A stretch of DNA of 64,000 nucleotides from Sarocladium kiliense (Eukaryota; Ascomycota; Sordariomycetes; Hypocreales; Sarocladiaceae), in NCBI GenBank assembly GCA_030734395.1, contig JAUZTG010000039.1, forward strand, positions 1 to 64,000, given 5' to 3'. Numbering within the stretch: the stretch's first letter is position 1; the number at the start of each line of letters is the position of its first letter. Below, in pieces: positions 52,951-63,169 of this stretch. The position numbers were made by a program, and so were the translations under genes. Below the pieces are notes generated by a model that did not search any database, had not been told where the DNA came from, and worked only from the letters and a program-made list of their open reading frames with translations.

Positions 52951-54053
52951 ATGGCACCAAACCGGGCTACGAATGCGAGATCAATCTCCCCGTCGGCCCT
53001 GACGCGGTATTGGACGGTAAGATCCACGATTAAACATCGAGTGCATGATCTATCTTTGCTCATTTGTATCACAGACCACGCATGCCCCAGAGTACGTAGG
53101 GTTCGTTGTGTTACTGGTCGTTTGGGTCATGGTAGGTTGACCGCCCATATTTACCTAACCTCACCTTGATCTTTTGCCACAGGCCCCTGGACTAATCACC
53201 TTACCTTACTTACGAAACGACAGACCTTCCTCTTCATCAAACCCTTCCATCGCATGTTCTTCATCAATGACATGGCGATCGCTTTCCCTTATGCGGAGAA
53301 TGAGAGGGTGACAGTCAGTATGTCGGCTCTGAATCTCCTTAATGCGGCCTCTACTCACAACACCTGACAGCCATGAGTTTTGTCTACTCATTACTTATCC
53401 CTTTGGCCATACTCGTTGCCTACAACGTCGTCTTTCACTCTCCAGTCACCAAACATGAGGTCACCTACCTGTCATTTGGCATATCCATAGTTCTCTCGGG
53501 CGTCATCACAGACATCGTCAAGAATGCCGTTGGGCGTCCGCGACCTGACCTACTTTCTCGTTGTCAGCCTGCCGAGGAAACGAAGCCTGATGCCCTTGTC
53601 ACCATCGATGTATGCACGCGAGAAGATGGCTTCATGCTGCAGGATGGATGGCGATCTTTCCCGTCGGGTCACTCCTCCTTCGCTTTCGCTGGCTTAGGCT
53701 TCCTCAGCCTCTTCCTTGCCGGCCAACTGCACGTGTTTCGTTACTCTACCGGCGGACGAGACCTAAGCAGAACCTTAGCTTTCCTTGCTCCTCTCATAGG
53801 AGCTGTTGTGATCGCCATTTCGCGTTGCGAGGATTACCGTCACGATGTCTACGATGTCTGCACAGGATCCGTACTTGGCATGACGGTTGCCTACTGGAGC
53901 TACCGACGACACTGGCCAGCTCTATCAAGCTCTAACTCTGACGAGCCCTACCCTCCACCTGGCCATGACGCGCCGCACCAATGGAATCGTGTGAGGGATA
54001 CCGAAGAAGCTGGCGCTGACGGATACGAGCTGCGTCAAGTTCGAGGTGCGTAG
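52951..54053 (+). CDS. dpp1: PAP2-family lipid phosphatase (DPP1-type)
   Basis: A 299-residue integral membrane phosphatase that removes phosphate from diacylglycerol pyrophosphate, phosphatidate and related lipids. Exons 52951-53016, 53075-53131, 53224-53317 and 53371-54053 total 900 bases. The spliced N-terminal part gives the typical start: EYVGFVVLLVVWVM (first membrane segment), then FIKPFHRMFFINDMAIAFPYAENERV. The three PAP2 signature motifs are complete: KNAVGRPRP, FPSGHSS and SRCEDYRHDVYD. About six membrane segments are present, and a hydrophilic tail follows. The second intron ends at 53223; an earlier CAG at about 53182 would shift the frame, so it is not used. Confidence 0.92.
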
Positions 54054-54289
54054 GCTCTTGGGTCGTCCATAAGCTTCCACGCGAGAAGCCACCTCCAGGA
54101 CTATCATTCCTCATGTAACTTTAGCACATAGAATTGGGTGTGTACGATACAACAGCCAGTCTCCGGTTGTGGCATTTGACCCTGATGCCTGATCGTCAGA
54201 TTATTGTAATCTTACATGGACTGCGTAATCTATGTCTTTCCGTGTCGCACTTCGCAACCAACGACTTCTTCTGCCCCGAGTTTCCTGAT

Positions 54290-55244
54290 TTATTTATCCT
54301 CGACATCCTCGCTCTTCGCCAAATCATGTTCCTTAAGCAACGCCGTAATCTCATCTGCGCTCCACAGCCTGTGATAGATCTTGCCGTCCTCCGTCTGGCC
54401 AACTGTCGCGAATTCAACTGGAGTCATGTCAGTTGCCTGAATAAAGTGACGGGGAAACTGAAGCAGAGCTAGTGGACTTACTCTTCTCACTGCTGAGCTT
54501 GGTTGAGTCCATAGTCTTGCTAAGAACCTTGACCGCCATGCCACAAGCCTCCTTCAGTGTGCAATCCTCCTTGTAATCCTGTTTGAGTAGGCTCTGCGCG
54601 CTGGCATTGTTGGCACCAGCGCTGGTGGCCTTCCAGCCGCCGTAGTTTCCTGATGGGTTGCTTAGGTAGAGTTGGAACTGCCTTCGGGGGTCCCAGCCGG
54701 CGTAGATGAATGACACGCCGAAGGGCCGCAGACCACCATGTTGAGTGTATCCCTGCTTCAGATCGCAAACGCGGCGGACGAGTTGCTCGCATGGAATGTC
54801 TTCGTTGTAGGTGAGGAGGTAGCGCTGTGCGGCTTGACGAGCATAGTTTACGAGAATGTTGGCGTCCGCGGTCATGCCAGCCACACCGCAGATCATGTTA
54901 CTGGAGCAGCCGACATGAGTAAATGAATTCGCGCAAGAGGCAGAAGATGCAGAGGAATTGGAACTTACTCGTTGACGATATACAGCTTCTCTGCCGATGT
55001 ATCTTGTTCAAGGAGCTTTGATGTGACCTTGCGCTCAGCAGCAAGAACAATGCCGTCTTTGGCGAGGATGCCGATCGCAGTACCGGCATGGGAAATAGCT
55101 TCAAGGGCGTACTCGACCTGGTATAGGCGTCCCTCGGGCGAGAAGATGGTTGTCTGGTTGTTGCGTTAGCTCGCTAAGCTTCAATTTGACTGGGATATGG
55201 GGTTTCGCAAGCATGCGTACTCTGGAGTCGTAACGGCGAGACAT
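54290..55244 (-). CDS. pre9: 20S proteasome subunit alpha-3 (PSMA4/Pre9)
   Basis: A structural subunit of the outer ring of the 20S proteasome. Exons 55244-55221, 55153-54969, 54900-54482 and 54417-54290 join to 756 bases, 251 residues, the normal size. The N-terminal alpha signature is complete ([27 protein letters not shown] is formed by exons one and two). Later landmarks are CEQLVRRVCDLKQGYTQHGG, RPFGVSFIYAGWD and SGNYGGWKATSAG, the last two closest to the alpha-3 subunit. The first exon is only 24 bases. The introns are 67, 68 and 64 bases. Confidence 0.95.
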
Positions 55245-56396
55245 GATGGCCGTCAGACGTGGGGTGAACAAATTTTTGTGTAGAGAAGGACAGAAGATTC
55301 GTAGTAGCCGTGTGCTTGGCGAGGTGCGAAGTGGTTTCTGAGAAGGGAGTCTTGCAAGCTGAGAGCGAATGGAGGTCGATTCGATGATGATGGAGCTCCA
55401 GGCACGGTCGCCGCGTAGCAGCTTGGGTCTCGGGCAACCAAAGGGTCGGGGGCCGTTGGAGCTTCAATGAACCGGAGATCAGCCGAGCATGGTGGGAGTT
55501 CAGAGGTGCCTAGCTAACACTGGTATGCGATGCTTATGTGAACGATTAGTGCATCAGCGGGTGCATAACCTGCGTGACTAGGATAATCGGCCCATTACCT
55601 AAGCATGTTTGCCCAACCTTGCCTTCACAGCAGTGTGTGTCATCAGCGTCCCAGTATTAGGGATGGTACTAAAGTACCTCCGTACCTTCCTGCTCTTTGC
55701 CGCATGGGCGGGCCTTCCTTCACCCGCACCCAGCGTCACCGCAAACACCTGGAGCGAAAGACCTTTGGGTGCTGCCACTTTCTTTTTCTCCCAAACACCA
55801 TCTTCACCCTCCCGCTTCCCCAGCCCTTCTTGCCTGCTCCGGAAAGCCGCACCACGATCGCCATCCTATTCCGGTACCCAGCGAGTATTTGCGCACGAGG
55901 TCTCGGTCGGTCGCGTCCAGTTCCTACCGGGTCATAGAATCGCGCAACGCAGTTTGCGCCACCTCGCAGTGCGCCCCAATCCCACGCGACACGCATCTTC
56001 TTTCGCAACGCCACCTACAGGTTCTGTTCACGCTTTCCGAAACTGTTTGACGTGTTCTCGGCGACATCTTGACCACTACTCGCTTCATCGCACGCAGCTT
56101 ACACTCGGCGCTCGTGTCCATTTCCAGCAGCAGCAGCATCTCTCCAGTGTGCTTATCACGCAGTCCATCCTCTCCCATTGTGCGCCTGCATCATATCATT
56201 TGTATCAGGCTGGAAAGGGTTCTTTTTGTGAAAAGCCGTGAATATCCCTCCTTGTCGAGGTAGTTGTCTGGTCGTAAAACCAAATGTTCCTGAGCACCGT
56301 TGCGCAATAGGACGCCACGGACTCGCTGTAGCCATAAGTTGGGTTTGGTCGCCCACATCTCAGCTTCCCCCGCTGTAAAGAACATATACCGTAATC
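55245..56396. promoter_or_regulatory. Divergent promoter between pre9 and bye1
   Basis: 1.15 kb between two divergent start codons. The right half is C/T-rich on the plus strand and carries overlapping frames (to about 210 codons) without family features; these are probably leader and promoter DNA. Confidence 0.5.
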
Positions 56397-58987
56397 ATGT
56401 CTGGTAAGTATAGACTGGCCCCCGGAGCGACCGTTGGGCGCTGGCTTGCTGCGCCAGGAACCTTGGATCTGACAGAGACTGACAGCAACGTCCACAGAAG
56501 TCGAACCACGACGTTCGGTGCGTGCCACCAAAGGACAGCATACGAAATCATTTGACGACCTAGAGACCGCAAACACCCCGAAGCGTCGACAAACGAAGAA
56601 GAGCAAGAAGGCTCAGGAACAGGAACAAGAGCAAGAGCAAGAGCAGGAGACCGAGCCTGAGGAGGTCATCCGCTGCGTCTGCGGCGCGACAGAACAGGAT
56701 GACGACTCCGGCGAAGCATGGATCATGTGCGATACCTGTTCTGTGTGGCAGCACAACGTCTGCATGGGCGTGAGCTCATTTGACGACGAGATTCCGGATC
56801 ACTACTGGTGCGAACAGTGTAGACCGCATGATCATAAGGAATTGCTGGATGGAATCGCAAAAGGAGAAAAGCCCTGGGAGGCCCGACGCGCAGCTCACGA
56901 GGAGGAAGAGCAAAAGAGGAAGAGAAAAGGAGGCCGTAAAAGCAAGGGCAAACGCAATAGCGACCCCAAGGACGAGCTTGACAAGGATCGAGCCCGCTCA
57001 AGATCTAAGCAGCCTGAACCCGCCTCCAAGGATGCTTCAAGCAAAGGGAAAAGGAAGAGTCGCGAGGATTCTCATGATACAGATGACAAGGTAAGTTCAC
57101 TGTCCACGAGTTTTGCCATCCAAAGCGCATGGCTGACGTTAGCACAAGTCGTCGAAGATGCGTCGTGTATCAGACGATGGGTCTGAGCCATCACGACCTC
57201 AGTACACTCCGCCCAAAGACCTACCCAAGTCACTCACGGATCTTCCCGCCATACGCTCTGGACCTGCAAAAGCTCTGAAGAAATCAATATTGTCCAGTAT
57301 CGCTGGTCTGGCAAAGAACGGCAGCATCACTGTGTCTGAGGATACGAGCATGGATGAGATGGCTGAGCAGTATGCGATCCAGATCGAGCGAGCAGTGTAT
57401 GACACGCACCCGGGTCAGAAGGAGTATGGTCAGCAGATAAAATCCCTGAACTTCAACCTGAAAAAGAACCCGGAGCTGTGTCAGGGTTTGATCGAAGGGC
57501 TGCATTCGCCCAACACTCTAGCAGTGATGACCTCAGACGAACTGGCGTCATCAGAACAGCAGCGCCAAACCGCAGAAATGCGTGCTCGGGCAGAGAAACA
57601 ATCTATTCTGTACACGCAGGATGCCGGTCCACGCGTAAGGCGCACTCACAAGGGGGAGGAGTTCATCGAAGATGATCAGGGTGTGCAGGGAGAGGCTCCG
57701 CCACCATTGCCCGGCGGTGGTCGCCGGCAAGTCAAACGTGAGCCAGGCTCGAACGATCACGGCGTCGCCCCGTCTCGATCGCCTTCACAAGCTGAGGGCG
57801 AACAACATTCGCCCAGTAACCCCAACTTTGACATTTCCAAGGTCTTCTCTAGCGTCAAATCCCCGACCGGCCCTATTCAACGGCGACCATCAGCGCCGAC
57901 TGCCTCACATGGACCCGGGGTCGATGCAGATGTTGATCGCATGCTAGAGGACGAGAACGATTCACCGCCTTATTCGCCGTCTGAAGAAGCGCTGGACCCG
58001 GATGTTGTTTGGCGAGGTTCGCTAGCTATGAGCTCCATCGCTGACTTCCAGGCAAATGCTAAGCATGTTGGCGGTGCCAATTTCGCATCCATCGGGCCTT
58101 GGTCTAAGTTGATACCCAAGCGGATGACGGTTGCCGGTCGGATTCCGCAGCAGAGTGCTATTGAGTATCTATGCAGTCTGCGGTACAGCAACCTGACCGA
58201 CATTATCGTCGTTAGCCTCACTCCAACGTCACCCACTGCATCACCTGATTTCAACCGGCTCATCGACTATTTTATCAGCAAGCAGCGGTACGGTGTCGTG
58301 GGTGACAAGGTTGCAGGTAATGTCCGCGACACCTATCTCGTTCCGGTACCCCCTGGGGATGACAACCATCCCGAATTTATGCTCAACCTGGTGGACAACT
58401 CGATACCGAAATCCAGGACTGAACCATTGCTTCTGGCTGTGTTCGTTTACCGTAACGATCCCGAGTCTGTCAAAGTGTCCGAGACGGCCATGTCCCCACC
58501 TGCATCGCATGCTGCCACCAATACTCCTACTCCAGCAGCTTCTGGTCAGAGAACTTCCGTGTCAGGACCAGCATTCTCGCCGGCTACTCCCCAGGCGACG
58601 TCTGGTCCTCTTCCGGGATTCAGTGGCCGGGTCCAATCTCAAACACCAGTTCCTATCCCTCAGCCACCACATGCACGTCCAGCAGCACCTCCCTCAGCAT
58701 CACCACCAGCTGTTGTCAGCCACCCACCGCCAGCGGTGTTGCCGACCCACACCTCGGAAGCCGAGAAATACCAGGCACAGCAACGGGGCCAGGCTGAGGC
58801 GAAAGAAGTGCTTGGGCCGTTCATCAGCGTGCCTACAGTACAGTTCCTTCTTCCGCAGGCGTTTCAGATGACGCGACGCGAGTGGGAGGTCATCAAGGAC
58901 ATTTACGAACGCGATCCCAAGGCAAGGGACGACCTGCAGTATCTCGGACAGCTACTCGAGAAGTCGAGCGTAGAGAATAAGGGTTGA
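56397..58987 (+). CDS. bye1: Bye1-like PHD / TFIIS-central / SPOC transcription factor
   Basis: An 814-residue nuclear protein from exons 56397-56403, 56498-57090 and 57143-58987 (total 2,445 bases). The first exon is seven bases (ATG TCT G), ending in a strong GTAAGTAT donor. Order: basic head and an EQ-repeat, PHD finger at about 54-105 (CVCGATEQ...MCDTCSVWQHNVCMG...YWCEQC), Lys/Arg-rich linker with nuclear localisation signals, TFIIS central domain at about 230-345 (KALKKSILSSIAGLAK to NPELCQGLIEGL), SPOC domain at about 475-625 (VWRGSLAMSSIADF to LLLAVFVYR) and a Pro/Ala-rich tail. Bye1 of yeast binds RNA polymerase II through the TFIIS-like domain and methylated histone H3K4 through the PHD finger. 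The second intron may end at 57142 or at 57148, giving or removing His-Lys. Confidence 0.92.
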
Positions 58988-59293
58988 TTGTTGGAGAGGA
59001 AGGAAAAGGAATGTAGCAGTACTGGAGCACATGATCATTCAAATACCTCGTTCGGAAGTTCATAGCTACTACAGACAGGCTTAATTGTAGCAGGTCGCTA
59101 GTTTGTGATTGAGCTAAGTACCCAAATCGTATCAATGCGCGCTGTACGTGCTTTCCCCCCCGGCGCGATGTAGACTACTACATCCCTTCATTCGTGATAC
59201 TGAAGCTGCTTTCGTTGAATCAAGGCCTGCTCCTGATGGGAAAATATTCCAGGGGTATCTGCCATAATGAAATTCTGCAAGCGGTTCCAGACG
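58988..59293. other. Convergent intergenic region
   Basis: The 3' flanks of bye1 and med7. No gene or repeat is visible. Confidence 0.6.
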
Positions 59294-60116
59294 CTAGGCG
59301 CAAGCGGCATCAGCAATAGCCCATACCTCGGCCTCTCTCTCTATTCTCAACATCTCTGAGCTCCGCTCCTCGTCCGCTTTCCTTTCAGCCTCGCCTTTGC
59401 CGACAGCAACCGCCGTATCCATGATCCCCAAGCTGCCTAGTCCTTCTAGAACGCGTCTCGCCTTATCGACCTGCGTCCTGATGGCGACAGTCTCTGTTCG
59501 AGTCCTGTCAAGATGATCTTGCATGAGCTCGATAGCTGACTCACGCGCCTGGTGTGGCCGGTATTCGTTCAGGATGTGGTGAACGTTAATGAAGAGAGTA
59601 CGAAGGTCCTGAATCTTAGCCTCAGCATCGCTGGGTGACTGTGACAATATTCCCGTCAGCTCGAGAAAGTTCAAGAGCAGCGACTTTGCGAGGCGCTTGA
59701 GTTCGAAGGCGCGGTCGTAGTGCTTCGCGTCTTTGCTGTCTGGTAAGCTGTTGGTGGGAAGGTTGGTGATGCCTTGATCCTCGAGCGTGGGGAGCTTATC
59801 GTCGAGCTATTCCGCAGTGAACATGTCAGTCAATCGCCCCGACTTCCTTTAGCTTGAGGTAAGATGCGCGCACCATGTATTGGTCGCCAAAGATCCTCCA
59901 TCGTCCATCGGTTGGTTCGGCTGGTGGCTGAAGCAACATCAAATCATGTGGGACATTGGGTATGCGAGCAGGTACTTCATCATCGCCGTCGAGCTTCTCG
60001 GCATATGCTGCCCGAAGCTCCGCGATCTTAGCAAGGCGATCTGGGGTGAAGTCCTTCCAGAAGGGCGGCGGGTCTGGAAAGGTTGAGGCGAGCGAGTTTT
60101 GGTCTTGGTCGGCCAT
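59294..60116 (-). CDS. med7: Mediator complex subunit 7
   Basis: A 251-residue subunit of the middle module of the Mediator co-activator. Exons 60116-59874 and 59806-59294 join to 756 bases over a 67-base intron with a weak GTGCGC donor and an ATAG acceptor. The head has the Med7 landmark FPDPPPFWKDFT followed by LMLLQPP and WRIFGDQYM; the second exon starts LDDKLPTLEDQGITNLPT, which is exactly the family continuation. The rest is a long coiled coil (HYDRAFELKRLAKSLLLNFLELTGIL and LRTLFINVHHILNEYRPHQARE), the part that pairs with Med21. The unspliced reading would stop after VGAID. Confidence 0.93.
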
Positions 60117-60620
60117 ATCCAGCCGATGGCGTTGAATCTTCAGCTCATGGAAGATCCAGGCGAGAAAAAGTGATGCATCTGTTAGGATAAGAAGCGCCTT
60201 CTGGTCGTTTGGTGTTGCGTTAATGAACCTCGCGGCTGAGTTCGTGGTTGTGATGGACCCAAGTCAATGAGATGATGCGCCGACACTTGCGCCGGCAAAA
60301 CCGCGGTCAGCGCCAGGGTTAGCTGAGAATAGTAGAGATCCAGGGTCTCGGTTGCTAGGGTCCCAGCCGAAGCTGGACATGGTTCTGCTCTTCTTGACTA
60401 CTTGGTGAATCTTTGATTTGCAGACTTGACCAAGTCGTATTGTCGCATCACACATTGTTCTCGACGTGCGCAACGACGAGGGCCCATGCCATAATCCCAT
60501 TTATCCAGCAATTGGCTTTCCCAAGCCACGATAGAAGCCTTTTCGACTACTTGCAGTCCAATTACTGCCCCGCGCCATCCTTCCATCATCACATACCAGA
60601 CCACATCTTACATCACTGCC
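60117..60620. promoter_or_regulatory. Divergent promoter between med7 and the zinc-finger gene
   Basis: 504 bases between two divergent start codons. The minus-strand frame at 60264-60500 is short and without family features. Confidence 0.55.
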
Positions 60621-61811
60621 ATGTCCGACGTCCGATCACTGCTTCGGCAGCAGCGCGAAGCTCGACGTATCGATCACCCACATGCCGCATACTCCGACGC
60701 CGGAAAGCTTCTCTGTACTCTGTGTCGCGACCAGGTCAAGACTGAGGCGCTATGGGATGGGCACCTGCAAAGCGCTGTTCACCGCCAGAATGTTCAGCGA
60801 CTCCGCGCAGCACAAGAATCACAAGCAAATGGCATTGAAAGAAAGGACCATGCTGAGACTAGTTCCAACTTCCGCCGCGGATCAGCCACTGAGAACAACA
60901 CTATCGAAGAGAGAGACCCTGCCGTGGGTACCGAGTCAACCATGGCGTCACACCCGAAGCGCAAGCACAGTCGTGATGAGGATGGCGACGACATCATGGA
61001 CGATGCGGTGAGGAGGAAAAGAAGCCGACCCGACATCTCAGAGGCCTCCGCACGAAGCGACTACGACAAAGAAACCCGGCAACACCGCTCCAACTCCGAG
61101 ACGCTGACCCCGCCTAGCCTGGCTCGACGAGCGTCTACTACCCCATCTCAAGGCGTCGAGCTGCAAATCCCTTCTCGACCAGCTACGCCCTCCCACCGTG
61201 ATGGGTCCTCGGGCTCCACGCCAGGTGCTGCTGCCTCAGTGGGCGTTGCCAATGGCCAGCAGACAGCGCGACCTGCAAAGGACTCAGCTGCAGGCCAAGC
61301 TGCTGGAAACGGCGAATCTTCCAATACTCCGTCTGCTGCGCAAGTAGACGAATCCGAGTGGGCTGCCTTCGAAGCCGACATCGCTGCCACCTCCGTCCCC
61401 TATGCAGAAGATGCCACCATATCAGCCCCAGCAATGACGGCCGAAGAATCTGCCGCAGTAGCACAGTTGACGCAAAACAGCGAGGATACCGATGGTAATA
61501 AGCGCAAAACGAAAGCTGAAGTTGACCTCGAAGATGAAAAGGAGGAGGCTACACGGGCCTTGGAAGACGAGTTTGAGGAGATGGAGGAGCTCGAAGCCCG
61601 AGTTCAGCGTTTGAGAGACAAGAGAGAGGATATTCGGCGCAAGAGGAGTGAGAGTCAGGGACAAGCTACAGCAGCGGTGCCAGCGAAACTGAACGGAGTG
61701 GGCAAGGAGAACATCCAAGGAACTGTTGCCGAGGCTACTGCTGTGGACGAGGAAGATGAGGAGGAGGAGGAAGACGATGATTGGGACAGCTTCCGGCTTC
61801 GCGGGCGGTAA
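60621..61811 (+). CDS. ZNF830/CCDC16-like C2H2 zinc-finger protein
   Basis: A 396-residue single-exon nuclear protein. Residues about 31-54 hold a single C2H2 finger of the U1/matrin type (CTLCRDQVKTEALWDGHLQSAVH). It is followed by an acidic/basic low-complexity region with nuclear signals (KRKHSRDEDGDD, RRKRSRPD). Near residue 240 is a conserved short block, VDESEWAAFEADIA. The end is an acidic coiled coil (EDEFEEMEELEARVQRLRDKREDIRRKR) and an EEEEEDDDW tail. The finger plus the coiled coil and the tail match ZNF830 (CCDC16), a protein linked to splicing and DNA repair in animals. Its role in fungi is inferred. Confidence 0.85.
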   Translation: MSDVRSLLRQQREARRIDHPHAAYSDAGKLLCTLCRDQVKTEALWDGHLQSAVHRQNVQRLRAAQESQANGIERKDHAETSSNFRRGSATENNTIEERDPAVGTESTMASHPKRKHSRDEDGDDIMDDAVRRKRSRPDISEASARSDYDKETRQHRSNSETLTPPSLARRASTTPSQGVELQIPSRPATPSHRDGSSGSTPGAAASVGVANGQQTARPAKDSAAGQAAGNGESSNTPSAAQVDESEWAAFEADIAATSVPYAEDATISAPAMTAEESAAVAQLTQNSEDTDGNKRKTKAEVDLEDEKEEATRALEDEFEEMEELEARVQRLRDKREDIRRKRSESQGQATAAVPAKLNGVGKENIQGTVAEATAVDEEDEEEEEDDDWDSFRLRGR

Positions 61812-62093
61812 AGTGTTGGTGTAGTCCTGATGCATGCAGGACAGATCTCAGGACCACTGCCGTTGTTCATTGTCTGTATTGTGGCCCTAAATGTACATAG
61901 TGTATAACATGTGTCGGAAATTCAATACCCAAATAGTAACCTAACCGCCTTGTTGCTCAAAAACAGAGGACAATCCATTCGTAAGGAATGCTACAAAATC
62001 ATGAAACGCCTGCTGACCAAATGTTTGTCTGACTTGCACCGTCCAGCGGCGACGTGTACTTCCCTCTTCGGCCTGAGCAAAGGCTCAACGGAA

Positions 62094-63169
62094 TTATACC
62101 ACGATGTCTCCACGACTAACTCTTTCCCAAAACCTCCTGAGCCGCCATACTCTTCCAACTCCACGACTCTCTTCCATCCGCCTCATATCCTCCTCCCTCT
62201 CCCTCACTTCTCCTCTCCACTTTGCACCGACCCATCTCCTCAAGGCATCTTTCGTTCTCTCCTTTTCAATAGCCTTCCTCTTCGCGACCAATGCTGGCGC
62301 CACATGCACTGTAGAGAGACCAGGCACACATTCCTTGGGCAAAACCGCTCGGTCGACCAGAGCTTCGACAGAGGGACGTGCAGCTAATCGCCTTGAAAGA
62401 CGAATGGATACAAGAGATCGGGCGAGTCGCCGCGAAACCACGGAGGTCCTGGTAAGAAAAATGGACCGGGCAATGAGTTCGGCCAGGGAGGGACGGGAAG
62501 GAGAGGCGAGGAGAGGAGGAAGCAGAATGCGGTTTCGTTGAAGGCGATAGCGGTGAAGGAGCGGTGTCAGAGAAAGTCGACGGAGAAGGCGGTTGACCTG
62601 AATTATCATATTAGACAGGACGTCGAGGCGTCAACAAAAATGACAAGTGAACGAGGTGGAGGGAGTGAGGCCGAGTTCACACAATGAAATGAAGAACTTA
62701 CCCTGGAGGTAGAAAGAAGGTCATAAACGTCCAGAAAGCTGAGGATATGGAAGAGAATCTCATTGGGAAGAAGACCGAACACAGCTTGGGGGAGGCCTCC
62801 TTGGTCTGCAGGGACCTGCCTCACATTGTCCTCCTCAGTTACAAAGTTAACGTCGGATGCCGAAGTGTCATTCGGTGATATCACATGGCCAGTATATGTG
62901 GCCTGCCCAGCTTCTTCAATATGACCTTCTTGAATCTGAGGTGCGGAATCACAGAGCCCCATCTCAATGTCTCCTTCCGCGGATCTGGAGTGGCTGTAGG
63001 CAGGTCCATCGAGACCTAGTTCCAGTTTATGGCTGGGGGTGGCATCATCATTGTGGCCCACTGTGTCGAGGCGATGTGGCGGTAGCTGTGCTAAGCCTAC
63101 TGAAGGAGGAGTAACGCCTTGCATATGCGCAATGTGCTGGCTGTCGTGGAGACTAGCATTGTAATGCAT
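62094..63169 (-). CDS. F-box protein (start uncertain)
   Basis: Exons 63169-62702 and 62597-62094 join over a 104-base intron to 972 bases (323 residues) if the start is the ATG at 63169. The F-box is LLPNEILFHILSFLDVYDLLSTSR, at about residues 130-155; it is completed just at the intron, which begins at AGG/GTAAGT. The second exon is Arg/Leu-rich (RLLRRLSLTPLLHRYRLQ), ending in a charged coiled coil. F-box proteins bind Skp1 and select targets for ubiquitination. The 63448 frame is open upstream of 63169 but begins with GTG straight after a stop. An ATG at 63452 in another phase could feed in through an unseen intron. I cannot name the target. Confidence 0.75.

Noticed and set aside
55609..56241. 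210-codon plus-strand frame in the pre9/bye1 promoter
   Set aside because: Pro/Ser-rich composition from C/T-rich promoter DNA; three overlapping frames of the same kind; no family features.
62104..62541. 145-codon plus-strand frame over the second exon of the F-box gene
   Set aside because: The opposite strand continues the F-box protein after a clean intron; this frame is its shadow.
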